Source: Stieleria maiorica
Lineage (GTDB): Bacteria; Planctomycetota; Planctomycetia; Pirellulales; Pirellulaceae
NCBI RefSeq assembly: GCF_008035925.1
Contig: NZ_CP036264.1
Location: forward strand, 8,568,427 to 8,632,426
DNA length: 64,000 bases
Direction of reading: 5' to 3'
Part shown: piece after piece, positions 26,744 to 35,373 of the stretch
How positions within the stretch are numbered: the first letter of the stretch is position 1
How the letters are laid out: every line of letters starts with the position of its first letter
Made by a program: the position numbers and the translations under genes
Notes under the pieces: model-generated
The model's input: only the letters and a program-made list of their open reading frames with translations
What the model was told of the DNA's origin: nothing
The model's database searches: none

Positions 26744-27868
26744 ATGGACGCGGAAATGGTTCAGCGCAGTGAAAAGATCAAGAAACGCCTGAAACTGCTC
26801 GCCGAGTCCTTGGACCATCAAGGCAAGGCATCGCAGGTCAAAAAAATCGAAGCCAAGATGGGCCAACCGGATTTTTGGGACGACAACGAGGCGGCCCAAA
26901 AGACGGTCGGTGAACTCAAGGCCCTGAAAGCCATTGTCGGCCCTCTGAAGGAATTGTCCAGCAGCGTCGAGGACTTAAGTGTCCTGATGGAGATGGCCGA
27001 GGAAGATGAATCGGTGGCCGCCGAGGTCGCCGAGGAACTCAAGCGGCTGGACAACATTCTGGACGATTTGGAGCTCAAGGCGCTGCTGAGTGGTCCCAAC
27101 GACAACGCCGGCGCGATCTTGACCATCAATGCCCGCGATGGCGGAACCGACGCCAACGACTGGGCCGAAATCATGCTGCGGATGTACTCCGCCTGGGCGG
27201 TGGACCAGGACTACAAGATCCAATTGCTCGACCGTCACGACAACGAAGAAGCCGGGATCAACAGCGCCTCGATCGCCATCCGGGGGCCGATGGCCTACGG
27301 CTACCTGAAAGGGGAGGAAGGGATGCACCGTTTGGTGCGTATTAGCCCCTTTAATAGTGAAGGCAAACGTCAGACCAGTTTTGCCGCCGTCAGCGTCGCC
27401 CCGGAAATCGATGACAGCATCGAAGTCGAAATCGAAGAGAAGGACGTGCGGACAGATACCTTTCGGGCCAGCGGTGCCGGCGGCCAACACGTCAACAAGA
27501 CCGACAGCGCGATTCGGTTGACCCACGTCCCGACCAACACCGTCGTGCAGTGTCAAAGCGAACGCAGCCAGCACCAGAACAAAGCCAACGCGTGGAAGAT
27601 GCTGCGCGCAAAAATGGCCCGGTTGGAGGAGGAGAAACGCGAGGCCGAAATCGCGGCCAAGTACGGCACCCAAGCCAGAACCGGGTTCGGAAGCCAGATC
27701 CGCAACTACTTCTTGCACCCCGACCAACGTGTCAAGGATGCCCGAACCGGACACTATGTCGGCAACTTCAACAGCGTGATCGACGGCAGTGAGCTGCAGG
27801 GATTTTTGGACGCGTTTCTGCGCTGGCGGGCCGGAGACAAAACGGTTGCCAGCGCAGACGACGAGTGA
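26744..27868 (+). CDS. prfB: Peptide chain release factor 2
   Basis: A 374-residue class I release factor. The stop-recognition tripeptide SPF (LVRISPFNSEGKRQTSF) identifies RF2, which reads UGA and UAA, and GAGGQHVNKTDSAIR holds the GGQ that triggers peptidyl-tRNA hydrolysis. The N-terminal domain (KKRLKLLAESLDHQGKASQV) is encoded without interruption, so the programmed +1 frameshift at an early UGA seen in E. coli is absent. It is divergent from mnmA. A weak CACCTG...CAGGTG hairpin lies about 30 bp after the stop. Confidence 0.96.
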   Translation: MDAEMVQRSEKIKKRLKLLAESLDHQGKASQVKKIEAKMGQPDFWDDNEAAQKTVGELKALKAIVGPLKELSSSVEDLSVLMEMAEEDESVAAEVAEELKRLDNILDDLELKALLSGPNDNAGAILTINARDGGTDANDWAEIMLRMYSAWAVDQDYKIQLLDRHDNEEAGINSASIAIRGPMAYGYLKGEEGMHRLVRISPFNSEGKRQTSFAAVSVAPEIDDSIEVEIEEKDVRTDTFRASGAGGQHVNKTDSAIRLTHVPTNTVVQCQSERSQHQNKANAWKMLRAKMARLEEEKREAEIAAKYGTQARTGFGSQIRNYFLHPDQRVKDARTGHYVGNFNSVIDGSELQGFLDAFLRWRAGDKTVASADDE

Positions 27869-28176
27869 CGCATCCGGGCGCGCCGTCAGCGTTGCAACAC
27901 ACCTGTACTCTGATCTTCTGATCAGGTGCGTCAGTTTGACATCGTTTCGCGTCGCAGCCGCGTTTTTGCTGAATGTTCCGCACTAAATTCGCTCGACAGC
28001 GTCTCGTTCTTGAATATAACGAAAGAGCAGACACCGTCGGCAGGGAGAACATTACGAAGCAGCGAGCGGAAGTTCGTGGCCCAGAAATGGCAGGATGCCC
28101 CCGATCTGGTAGGGCCCGAAGCGGCATGAAATGACCGCTCCGTTCCAATGACAGGGCACAGTGGAGATTGACGGTC
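27869..28176. other. Intergenic gap after prfB
   Basis: 308 bp without a gene. It has an imperfect hairpin near 27899-27929 (CACCTG to CAGGTG, with CTGATC repeated inside) and a GGAG at 28163-28166 that serves the next gene. Nothing else stands out. Confidence 0.5.
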
Positions 28177-29061
28177 ATGCACAATGTCAGTCAAGCAGAG
28201 GGGCAATCGGATCGAATGATCAGCAGCAAGTCGACCGCAACCGGCGGAGAGGGTTCGTCACCACCGCAAGCGGACTTGTATCGCAATTCAAGCCCTCGGT
28301 CTGCGATCGTCACGGCGTTCGAGGCCTCGCATCAGTTGCGACTGGTCACGCGGGGGATGATCGCCGTGCTGTGCGTCGTCGCGGTGTTTCTGTTTCTGTT
28401 CTTCCCTGACCATTCGGGCGCCGTGACGTTTCCGATTCCGATGCTGGTGATCGCGTTTGCCGTGTTGCGAGCGTTTGCACGGTTCACGCACCTGTTGATC
28501 TTCAGGCCCGGTCGATCGATGCGGCCGCGACATTCCTATCGCAGCGTTTCACTGGCGGTTTCGGCATCGGACTTTCTGATCAAAGCAACGGTCGCGTTTC
28601 TGATGGCGACGACGATCGTGATCGGGTCCACCTATGATTTTCCGCACGTCGGGATTGTTGCCGCGTTGTGTCTGTTGGTGGCGACCTTGGTCAACCGTCC
28701 CTGGGGAGGCTTGTTTCCGGATGCATCGCGGGAGGAGCAACGGGACCGTGTGCGGCGGCAGACGCGCGAATCATTGGCCCAAGCGGCGTTGGAAGCGGGG
28801 ATCGTCCCCGAGGTGCGCCCTTGTCAACGCGATCCGCAACACGGTCGCGATCGACAATGCTTTCACGACGGACACCGCGGCCCGATTCCGGCGGCGACAT
28901 CGGAACGCAATGTCACCGATGCCGCCAATGCGACCGACGAGGTGTACATTGAATTTGATGAGGTGGAAGAAGAAGACGCTTTCGCCGATGCCCAAGCACC
29001 GAGTGGGTTCACCGCCGACTTCCCCGCACGTCTGCGTGTGGTTGCCGACCGAGTCGGCTGA
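28177..29061 (+). CDS. Uncharacterised integral membrane protein
   Basis: A 294-residue protein I do not recognise. The first 50 residues are polar. Hydrophobic segments follow at about 62-80 (GMIAVLCVVAVFLFLFF), 86-100 (FPIPMLVIAFAVLRAF), 132-150 (FLIKATVAFLMATTIVI) and 157-172 (VGIVAALCLLVATLV). The last 110 residues are cytoplasmic-looking and strongly acidic near the end (EVYIEFDEVEEEDAFAD). The ATG at 28177 has GGAG ten bases upstream; a TTG at 28168 is too close to it. It stands alone. Confidence 0.75.
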   Translation: MHNVSQAEGQSDRMISSKSTATGGEGSSPPQADLYRNSSPRSAIVTAFEASHQLRLVTRGMIAVLCVVAVFLFLFFPDHSGAVTFPIPMLVIAFAVLRAFARFTHLLIFRPGRSMRPRHSYRSVSLAVSASDFLIKATVAFLMATTIVIGSTYDFPHVGIVAALCLLVATLVNRPWGGLFPDASREEQRDRVRRQTRESLAQAALEAGIVPEVRPCQRDPQHGRDRQCFHDGHRGPIPAATSERNVTDAANATDEVYIEFDEVEEEDAFADAQAPSGFTADFPARLRVVADRVG

Positions 29062-29153
29062 ACGCGTTGCCGGATCATCTCGCCGGTTTAAGGTCGTGCG
29101 GCGTTGGGCGAATCGCGGTGCAGCCAACACCGTGGTCATGACGTGGGGTGCGA

Positions 29154-29486
29154 TCATGCCGCCGTCGCACCGTCGTGCAGCATCTGTTGCAAGCGGGCCA
29201 GCGTGGCGAACATCTCATTCCATTGTTGAACGACTTCCATGGTGGACAGCGCCGGCGCGTCGTCGCGGTCAAACCCCAGTTCGCTGACCCGAACGATTTG
29301 ATCCATCACGCGGATCCCGCGGGTCGCGGCCGATTCCGTTTTCGATTCTGCCGATTGGCCGTCGGAGTCGTCCACGGGCAAGACCTGCAGCATGGCTTGG
29401 TGAACGGCCCACAGCGCTGCCTTGCGAGAGGATTCGGCTTGGACGGTGGTGCGAAGTGTTCCGGATTGGACGAAGTACTTGGCCAT
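29154..29486 (-). CDS. Small conserved planctomycete-type protein of unknown function
   Basis: A 110-residue soluble protein starting MAKYFVQSGTLRTTVQAES, then AALWAVHQAMLQVLPVDD, GIRVMDQIVRVSELGFDRDD and a C-terminal helix, VVQQWNEMFATLARLQQML. GGAGA lies just before the ATG at 29484-29486, which rules out the longer frame. The compact fold-like pattern and good ribosome-binding site argue for a real gene. No function is known to me. Confidence 0.75.
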   Translation of the reverse strand: MAKYFVQSGTLRTTVQAESSRKAALWAVHQAMLQVLPVDDSDGQSAESKTESAATRGIRVMDQIVRVSELGFDRDDAPALSTMEVVQQWNEMFATLARLQQMLHDGATAA

Positions 29487-30049
29487 GGGGATGTCTCCGA
29501 AGGTGGCGGTGAAGGGATTCGGCCGAGTGGCATGTTCGCCTCGGCTACTCTTTTGATCGCCGCTGCGGTGACACGTTCGGTCCAGGCAGCGATCCGCCGT
29601 GTTGCCGGGTAGCGGAGGGAGCGACGCAGGTACGATGCCCCTTCCGAGCTGTCGTCTGTGGGACGCTGCAACCGCTCGTGCCATTCGTGCGTTATTGCGC
29701 GCCGCTGCGTGACGTCCGCTCGGATGGCGCGCCGCATTCGGGCACATCGGAGGGATGGCAAAAAGAAATTCTCGCTTGGCGATGCCTGTCCGGCCCGGAG
29801 TCCGATCATTTTTGTCCTGTGAAATTGCTGCTCCAATACGGGTCGCTTACGTTGAGCCGCGATGTCATTTTCATCAGGCCAGTCCGAGGGGCTGGGGCGG
29901 CGTCCACGCCACATCATGCGTTGTGTGCATCTGATAGCGGTTCGCCCGGGGGGATTCGGCATCGGGCACAGCATTTGCGGTGGGGCGTGGCGGCCCGAGA
30001 TCAGCTTACGGCCCAGAGAGCAGGATTGCATTGCCCACCACCGGTCGCC
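29487..30049. other. Divergent intergenic region before the Nfn-like pair
   Basis: 563 bp between two divergent starts. A plus-strand frame runs through from 29678 into the next gene, but its first 124 residues have no protein-like pattern and I treat it as non-coding. The promoters for both flanking genes must be here; I could not pick them out. Confidence 0.45.
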
Positions 30050-30949
30050 ATGTTTCCCATCAAAGAATCGCGTTTTCTGTCCGAGGACGTCAAACTGTTT
30101 CGTGTCCAGACGCCTCGGATCGCGCGCAAGCGGCAGGCCGGGCAGTTCGTCATCGTCCGCATCCACGAGCACGGTGAACGAATCCCGTTGACGATCGCCG
30201 ACTCGGATGTCGACGACGGCACGATCACGATCATCGTCCAAGGCATCGGCAAGACGACACGGTTGCTGAATGAACTGGAAGCCGGAGATGCGATTCTGGA
30301 TGTCGTCGGTCCGCTGGGTGGACCTTCGGAAGTCAAGGACTTCGGCACGGTCGTCGTCATCGGCGGCGGAGTGGGAACGGCCATCGCCTATCCGACCGCG
30401 GTGGCGATGAAGCAAGCCGGCAACCATGTGATCACCATCGTCGGTGCCCGCGATCGGTCATTGCTGATCTTGGAAGACGAAGTCCGTGCGACCAGCGACG
30501 AGCTGTATCTGATGACCGACGACGGCAGCTACGGTGAACAGGGATTCGTCACCCAAAAGTTGCAATCGCTGATCGACCAGGGGCGGACGATCGATCACGT
30601 CCTGGCGATCGGTCCGATTCCGATGATGCAGGCCGTCGCCGAGGTCACTCGGCCGCATCAGATTCCCACGATCGTCAGCTTAAACCCGATCATGGTCGAC
30701 GGCACGGGCATGTGTGGCGGATGCCGGGTGTACGTCGGCGGGCAGTGCAAGTTTGCCTGCGTCGACGGACCGGAATTCGATGCCCACCAAGTCGACTTCA
30801 CCAATCTGATCCAACGCAACCAAATGTATCGCCAACGTGAGCAGGAGTCGCTCGAGCAGTTCGAACAGGATCCCACGCACGATCTGGAGGAAGCCCATCA
30901 TTGCCAGATGGAACAGCGGTTTCCCGAGGTGGGGCCGAGAACGGTCTAA
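30050..30949 (+). CDS. Sulfide dehydrogenase/NfnA-like FAD-NAD(P)-binding, 2Fe-2S subunit
   Basis: A 299-residue flavoprotein of the ferredoxin-NADP reductase/dihydroorotate dehydrogenase electron-transfer subunit family. The FAD domain spans about 1-95 (GQFVIVRIHEHGERIPLTIA), the NAD(P) domain about 100-220 (VVVIGGGVGTAIAYP, GARDRSLLI), and a C-terminal 2Fe-2S loop holds CGGCRVYVGGQCKFAC. With the next gene it matches NfnA/NfnB, the pair that couples NADH, NADPH and ferredoxin by electron bifurcation; the same families also occur as sulfide dehydrogenase or glutamate synthase-like pairs. The ATG at 30050 matches the family start. It lies 51 bp before its partner. Confidence 0.88.
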   Translation: MFPIKESRFLSEDVKLFRVQTPRIARKRQAGQFVIVRIHEHGERIPLTIADSDVDDGTITIIVQGIGKTTRLLNELEAGDAILDVVGPLGGPSEVKDFGTVVVIGGGVGTAIAYPTAVAMKQAGNHVITIVGARDRSLLILEDEVRATSDELYLMTDDGSYGEQGFVTQKLQSLIDQGRTIDHVLAIGPIPMMQAVAEVTRPHQIPTIVSLNPIMVDGTGMCGGCRVYVGGQCKFACVDGPEFDAHQVDFTNLIQRNQMYRQREQESLEQFEQDPTHDLEEAHHCQMEQRFPEVGPRTV

Positions 30950-31000
30950 CGTTCACGACGCAAACGTTCCCTTTACCAACCATCACCCCCGAAGACGACA

Positions 31001-32431
31001 ATGGTCGATAAACTGCCTCCCAAGGAACGCACCAAGATTCCTCGTCAGACGATGCCCGAGCAGGATGCCTGTGAGAGTGCGCACAACTTTCGCGAAGTCA
31101 ATTTGGGATTGGACGAAGCGATCGCACAGCGGGAATCGCAGCGTTGTTTGACCTGCGCCGATCCCAAGTGCACCCACGGTTGTCCGGTGGGCGTGCAGAT
31201 CCGTGAAGTCGTCGATTTGGTTCGCGAGGGCGAGTACCTTTCCGCGGCCGCCAAGCTGCGCGAGGACAATGTGCTTCCGGCGGTGACCGGGCGTGTTTGT
31301 CCACAAGAAAACCAGTGTGAGGGCGCCTGCGTGCTGGCCAGACGTTTTAATTCGCTGGCGATCGGATACATCGAGCGGTTTGTCGCGGACTATGAACGCG
31401 AGACGGGCCAAGTCGGGCTGCCCGAGCGGGCTCCATCGACGGGCAAGAAAGTCGCGATCGTCGGCAGCGGTCCGGCAGGGTTGAGCTGCGCCGGCGACCT
31501 GGCCCTTAAAGGGCATGAGGTGACGGTGTTTGAAGCCCTGCACGAAATCGGCGGCGTGTTGATCTATGGGATCCCCGAGTTCCGCTTGCCCAAGGAGATC
31601 GTCCGGCAGGAGGTCAACAACATGCGGGCGATGGGGATCGATTTTCAAACCAATGTCGTCATCGGCAAAACGGTCACGATCGACGAGCTGTTCGCGGAAG
31701 AAGGCTACGATGCGGTGTTCATCGCCACCGGCGCGGGGCTGCCCAAGTTCATGAACATCCCCGGCGAAGAGTTGGCCGGGGTCTATTCGGCCAACGAGTT
31801 CCTGACGCGTGTGAACCTGATGAAGGCCTATGACCGCGACCGATACGACTCGCCGATCTACGATTGCCGTGATCGCAACGTGGCGATCATCGGCGGCGGC
31901 AATACGGCGATGGATAGCGTCCGGTCGGCGTTACGGTTGGGCGCCAAGAACGCCTACATCATCTATCGCCGCAGCCAACAGGAGATGCCCGCCAGGGGCG
32001 AAGAAGTGCATCACGCCAAGGACGAAGGCGTGCAGTTCATGAACCTGCACAATCCGTTGGAGTTTCTCGGCAACGAAGACGGCAATCTGACCGGCGTCAA
32101 ACTGATCAAGATGGAACTCGGCGAAGCGGACGAATCGGGACGCCGCAAACCGGTCCCGATCGAAGGTTCCGAATTCGTCATGCCGATCGACGTGGCGGTC
32201 GTCGCGATCGGCACCGGCGCCAATCCGTTGGTGCAATCGACCACGCCGGACATGGCGACCAACAAGTGGGGCTACATCGTCGCCGATGACGAAACCTTGC
32301 GGACGAACAAACGTGGCGTGTTTGCCGGTGGGGATATCGTCAGCGGTGCCGCCACGGTGATCTTGGCGATGGGCGCCGGACGGACCGCGGCACGCTCCAT
32401 GCACGAGTACCTGGAAACCGGTCAGTGGTGA
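31001..32431 (+). CDS. NADPH-dependent glutamate synthase small-subunit-like / NfnB subunit
   Basis: A 476-residue FAD and Fe-S protein of the GltD/NfnB family. The N-terminus carries two cysteine clusters for 4Fe-4S centres (CLTCADPKCTHGCPV and CPQENQCEGAC). Two Rossmann motifs follow, VAIVGSGPAGLSCAGDLAL for FAD and VAIIGGGNTAMDSVRSAL for NADP(H), and it closes with GVFAGGDIVSGAATVILAMG. No glutamate synthase large subunit is nearby, so the pair with the preceding gene favours an Nfn-type transhydrogenase over glutamate synthase. The complex I operon follows 296 bp later on the same strand. Confidence 0.9.
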   Translation: MVDKLPPKERTKIPRQTMPEQDACESAHNFREVNLGLDEAIAQRESQRCLTCADPKCTHGCPVGVQIREVVDLVREGEYLSAAAKLREDNVLPAVTGRVCPQENQCEGACVLARRFNSLAIGYIERFVADYERETGQVGLPERAPSTGKKVAIVGSGPAGLSCAGDLALKGHEVTVFEALHEIGGVLIYGIPEFRLPKEIVRQEVNNMRAMGIDFQTNVVIGKTVTIDELFAEEGYDAVFIATGAGLPKFMNIPGEELAGVYSANEFLTRVNLMKAYDRDRYDSPIYDCRDRNVAIIGGGNTAMDSVRSALRLGAKNAYIIYRRSQQEMPARGEEVHHAKDEGVQFMNLHNPLEFLGNEDGNLTGVKLIKMELGEADESGRRKPVPIEGSEFVMPIDVAVVAIGTGANPLVQSTTPDMATNKWGYIVADDETLRTNKRGVFAGGDIVSGAATVILAMGAGRTAARSMHEYLETGQW

Positions 32432-32460
32432 AAGGTCGCGCACGACATTCGGCGGGACGA

Positions 32461-32520
32461 CGTCGCTACCTTCGCCAGAAGGTGGATCCCAGGTGTTTTC
32501 CACGCTCGCACCGAGCGTGG
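32461..32520 (-). repeat. Dispersed repeat family 2, copy C (inverted)
   Basis: Read on the minus strand it is CCACGCTCGGTGCGAGCGTG, then about 17 bases, then CCACCTTCTGGCGAAGGT and AGCGACG, the same arrangement as at 25202-25270. It occupies part of the 296-bp gap between the nfn pair and nuoA. No clear nuo promoter is visible in the remainder. Confidence 0.65.
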
Positions 32521-32727
32521 CTTCGTTGGCGTGGCGCTGTCCGCGACTTGACTTGCCCGCCGCTGGGGCGAATGCGGCTGATGAAAGCCGCTTGTGTAGA
32601 TTCTGTGCACGGGACCCTGTAAAATGGACCCAGTGTCGCCTCACCGAGAATCATCACTCGCCCGCGGAATGGATGTCCGTCGCGTTTGGTGTCATTCAAC
32701 ATTGGTTGTAGAGTGCAATTAGCAGAC

Positions 32728-33081
32728 ATGGACTATCTCTTCGTCTTTCTGTTCGTATGCCTGGGGGTCGCGATGGTGCTGGGCGGTATCCTGGCGTCGT
32801 ACTTGTTGGCGCCCCGGAATCCGACGACGGTGAAACAATCGCCGTATGAATGCGGCGAGGAAACGATCGGGTCGTCGTCGATCAACTTCAACGTTGCGTA
32901 TTATTTGTTTGCGATTCTGTTTTTGGTTTTCGACGTCGAAGCGGCGTTTCTGTTTCCGTGGGCGGTGGTGCTGCGTGAGCTGGGGATCATTGGGCTGATC
33001 GAGGTGGTGATGTTCGTGCTGGTTCTGGTCGTCGGTCTCGTCTATGCATGGAAGAAGGGGGTTTTGGAATGGGAATCGTAA
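32728..33081 (+). CDS. nuoA: NADH-quinone oxidoreductase subunit A
   Basis: A 117-residue membrane subunit of complex I with three TM helices (FVFLFVCLGVAMVLGGILAS, YYLFAILFLVFDVEAAFLFP, VVMFVLVLVVGLVYAW). The loop carries the conserved YECGEE with the quinone-site cysteine, and FNVAYYLFAILFLVFDVE is the family hallmark. It is the first gene of the eleven-gene nuo operon and overlaps nuoB by 13 bases. Confidence 0.96.
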   Translation: MDYLFVFLFVCLGVAMVLGGILASYLLAPRNPTTVKQSPYECGEETIGSSSINFNVAYYLFAILFLVFDVEAAFLFPWAVVLRELGIIGLIEVVMFVLVLVVGLVYAWKKGVLEWES

Positions 33082-33743
33082 CGGACAAGTTGCCCGGTGC
33101 GTTGGAGAAGGTGCCCGGTGGGAACGTCTTGGTGACTCGGTTCGACGAGATCATCAACTGGGCGCGAGCCAACAGCCTTTGGCCGTTGACGTTCGGCACC
33201 AGTTGTTGCGCGATCGAGATGTTGATGGCCACCGGCGGCCCGCGGCACGACATGGCACGTTTCGGCGCGGAGGTGGCGCGGCCGTCGCCGCGTCAGGCTG
33301 ATTTGTTGATCCTGGCGGGAACGATCGTCAAACGGATGGCCCCGCGATTGCGGACCTTGTACGAACAGATGGCCGAGCCGCGGTACGTGATTGCTACGGG
33401 GGCCTGCACGATTTCCGGTGGCCCTTTCATCTATCACTCCTACACCACCGTGCGGGGTGCCGACGAGATCATTCCGGTCGACGTTTACGTCCCCGGCTGT
33501 CCGCCTCGTCCGGAGCAATTGTTCCACGGCTTGTTGACGCTGCAAAAAATGATCAAGGAGGGTGAGACGATTCGCGAGCCCGGCGTGCGCCGCAAACCGG
33601 TCATCAGTGCGCTTCCCGAAGGCGTGACGCTGGAGGACATTCAGGGCGAAATGAAGGAATTGCTGGTCAAGGAAAACGTGGTCGATGTCCACCAAGCGGT
33701 CGACAAACTCAAATGGCCCAGCGGGACCAACGATGGATCGTGA
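33069..33743 (+). CDS. nuoB: NADH-quinone oxidoreductase subunit B
   Basis: A 224-residue peripheral subunit that holds the last iron-sulfur cluster, N2, and hands electrons to quinone. The ligands are the adjacent cysteines in TSCCAIEM plus those in GACTISGG and VPGCPPRPE. The ATG at 33069 starts inside nuoA. A C-terminal extension of about 50 residues (VTLEDIQGEMKELLVKEN) goes past the core fold. It overlaps nuoC by 11 bases. Confidence 0.96.
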   Translation: MGIVTDKLPGALEKVPGGNVLVTRFDEIINWARANSLWPLTFGTSCCAIEMLMATGGPRHDMARFGAEVARPSPRQADLLILAGTIVKRMAPRLRTLYEQMAEPRYVIATGACTISGGPFIYHSYTTVRGADEIIPVDVYVPGCPPRPEQLFHGLLTLQKMIKEGETIREPGVRRKPVISALPEGVTLEDIQGEMKELLVKENVVDVHQAVDKLKWPSGTNDGS

Positions 33744-34200
33744 AGCCCTGCAAGCGGCGGTCTGCCAGCTCGATTCGTCGATTCGGCCGCTGGAGGAAAA
33801 TGCGGATCGGGCGGCGGTGGTCGTCGAGGCGGCCGCGCTGCCGGCGATCCTGCGGCGGCTGCGCGACGAACCCGAATTCGCGTTCGCGCAGTTGCTGGAC
33901 CATGTGGCGGTCGACTGGATCGATCGCGAACAATTCGAACTGGTCTATCACCTTTATTCTTTCAAGCACAAGCATTTTCTATTTGTCTCTGTCTTTATTC
34001 CTCGCGAGGATCCGCGGGTGCCGACGGTCTGTCGCCTGTACCCGGTCGCCGAGTGGCAGGAGCGCGAGGTCTACGACCTGTTCGGCGTGCTGTACGAGGA
34101 TCATCCGGATCTGAGGCGGTTGTTTCTGGAGGATGATTGGATCGGGTTTCCGTTGCGCAAGGACTATCAGGACGACTTCATGCTCGACAGGCCAAGATGA
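33733..34200 (+). CDS. nuoC: NADH-quinone oxidoreductase subunit C
   Basis: A 155-residue 30-kDa-type subunit of the quinone-reducing module. Marks are LDHVAVDWIDREQFELVYHL, PTVCRLYPVAEWQEREVYDL and LFGVLYEDHPDLRRLFLEDD. It is separate from NuoD, unlike the fused NuoCD of E. coli. Its stop overlaps the nuoD start (ATGA at 34197-34200). Confidence 0.95.
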   Translation: MDREALQAAVCQLDSSIRPLEENADRAAVVVEAAALPAILRRLRDEPEFAFAQLLDHVAVDWIDREQFELVYHLYSFKHKHFLFVSVFIPREDPRVPTVCRLYPVAEWQEREVYDLFGVLYEDHPDLRRLFLEDDWIGFPLRKDYQDDFMLDRPR

Positions 34201-35357
34201 CCGTAGAAGTTTCTTCTCTGAAAGAGCTGGTGGAACAAGCCAGCGGGACCAGCGGTTCGCCGGACACCCAAGAGTATTTCGTCAACATGGGGCCGCAGCA
34301 CCCGTCGACCCACGGCGTGTTGCGTCTGGTGTTGAAGCTGGACGGCGAACGTGTCCTGAGATGTATCCCCGTGCTGGGTTATATCCACCGCAGCATCGAG
34401 AAGATCTCCGAGCACATGAACTACATGAATTGTGTTCATCTGACCGACCGCATGGATTACCTGTCGTCGATCATGAACAACTGGGCGGTGGCCAAGGCGG
34501 TGGAGGAAGCGGCCGGCATCGAGGTGAACGATCGGATCCAATACATCCGCACGATCTTTGCCGAACTGGAGCGGATTCAAAGCCATCAGTTGTGGTGGGG
34601 CGTGTTGGGGATGGACTTGGGAGCGTTCACACCGTTTTTGTACGGGATCCGTGATCGCGAAGTCCTGAACGACGTGATGGAGGAAACGATCGGTGCCCGG
34701 TTGACGATGAACTACGTGCTTCCGGGCGGGCTGATGGCGGACATCCATCCGAATTTCGTCAACCGTGTCAAAGAGTTCATCAAGTATTTTCGTCCCAAGC
34801 TGGATGAATACGACGACTTGTTGACGGGCAACGTCATCATCCAGGAACGGCTTCGCAATGTGGGCGTCTTGTCGGCGCAAACGGCGGTCCAGTATGGGGC
34901 GACGGGGCCGGTGCTGCGTGGATCGGGCGTCGCGTTTGACCTAAGAAAAGACCACCCCTACGGCGTCTATGATCAAGCCGATTTCGAAGTTCCTGTCGGC
35001 ACGGTCGGTGACAGCTGGGACCGCTATTGGGTGCGCGTCGAAGAGATGCGGCAGTCGTTGCGGATCGTCGAACAGCTGCTCGACAACATTCCGCCGGGCG
35101 ATTATTTGGTCAAGAAACTGAATTCCAAAATCAAGCTTCCCGAGGGGCGTTATTATAGCCAGCTCGAAACGGCACGCGGGATCCTCGGTGTGTTCATCAC
35201 CTCGGACAAAAAAGACGAACCGTATCGACTGCACTATCGCTCGCCGAACTTCAACAACCTGTGGTGCTTGGAACCGATGATCAAAGGCGACTACATCGCA
35301 TCACTGATCGGGGCCATGTCGTCACTGGATCTGGTCATCCCGGACATCGATCGCTAG
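34197..35357 (+). CDS. nuoD: NADH-quinone oxidoreductase subunit D
   Basis: A 386-residue 49-kDa-type subunit that with NuoB forms the quinone pocket. It has the MGPQHPSTHGVLRL loop, GYIHRSIEKISEHMNYM, ERIQSHQLWWG and the C-terminal GDYIASLIGAMSSLDLVIPD. The nickel ligands of related hydrogenases are not conserved, as expected for complex I. It is translationally coupled to nuoC. Confidence 0.96.
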   Translation: MTVEVSSLKELVEQASGTSGSPDTQEYFVNMGPQHPSTHGVLRLVLKLDGERVLRCIPVLGYIHRSIEKISEHMNYMNCVHLTDRMDYLSSIMNNWAVAKAVEEAAGIEVNDRIQYIRTIFAELERIQSHQLWWGVLGMDLGAFTPFLYGIRDREVLNDVMEETIGARLTMNYVLPGGLMADIHPNFVNRVKEFIKYFRPKLDEYDDLLTGNVIIQERLRNVGVLSAQTAVQYGATGPVLRGSGVAFDLRKDHPYGVYDQADFEVPVGTVGDSWDRYWVRVEEMRQSLRIVEQLLDNIPPGDYLVKKLNSKIKLPEGRYYSQLETARGILGVFITSDKKDEPYRLHYRSPNFNNLWCLEPMIKGDYIASLIGAMSSLDLVIPDIDR

Positions 35358-35373
35358 AGAGGGTTCCATCGCT

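Noticed and set aside
29678..30049. 5' extension of the NfnA-like frame by 124 residues
   Set aside because: The extension has no protein-like composition or homology, and the family starts at the ATG at 30050.
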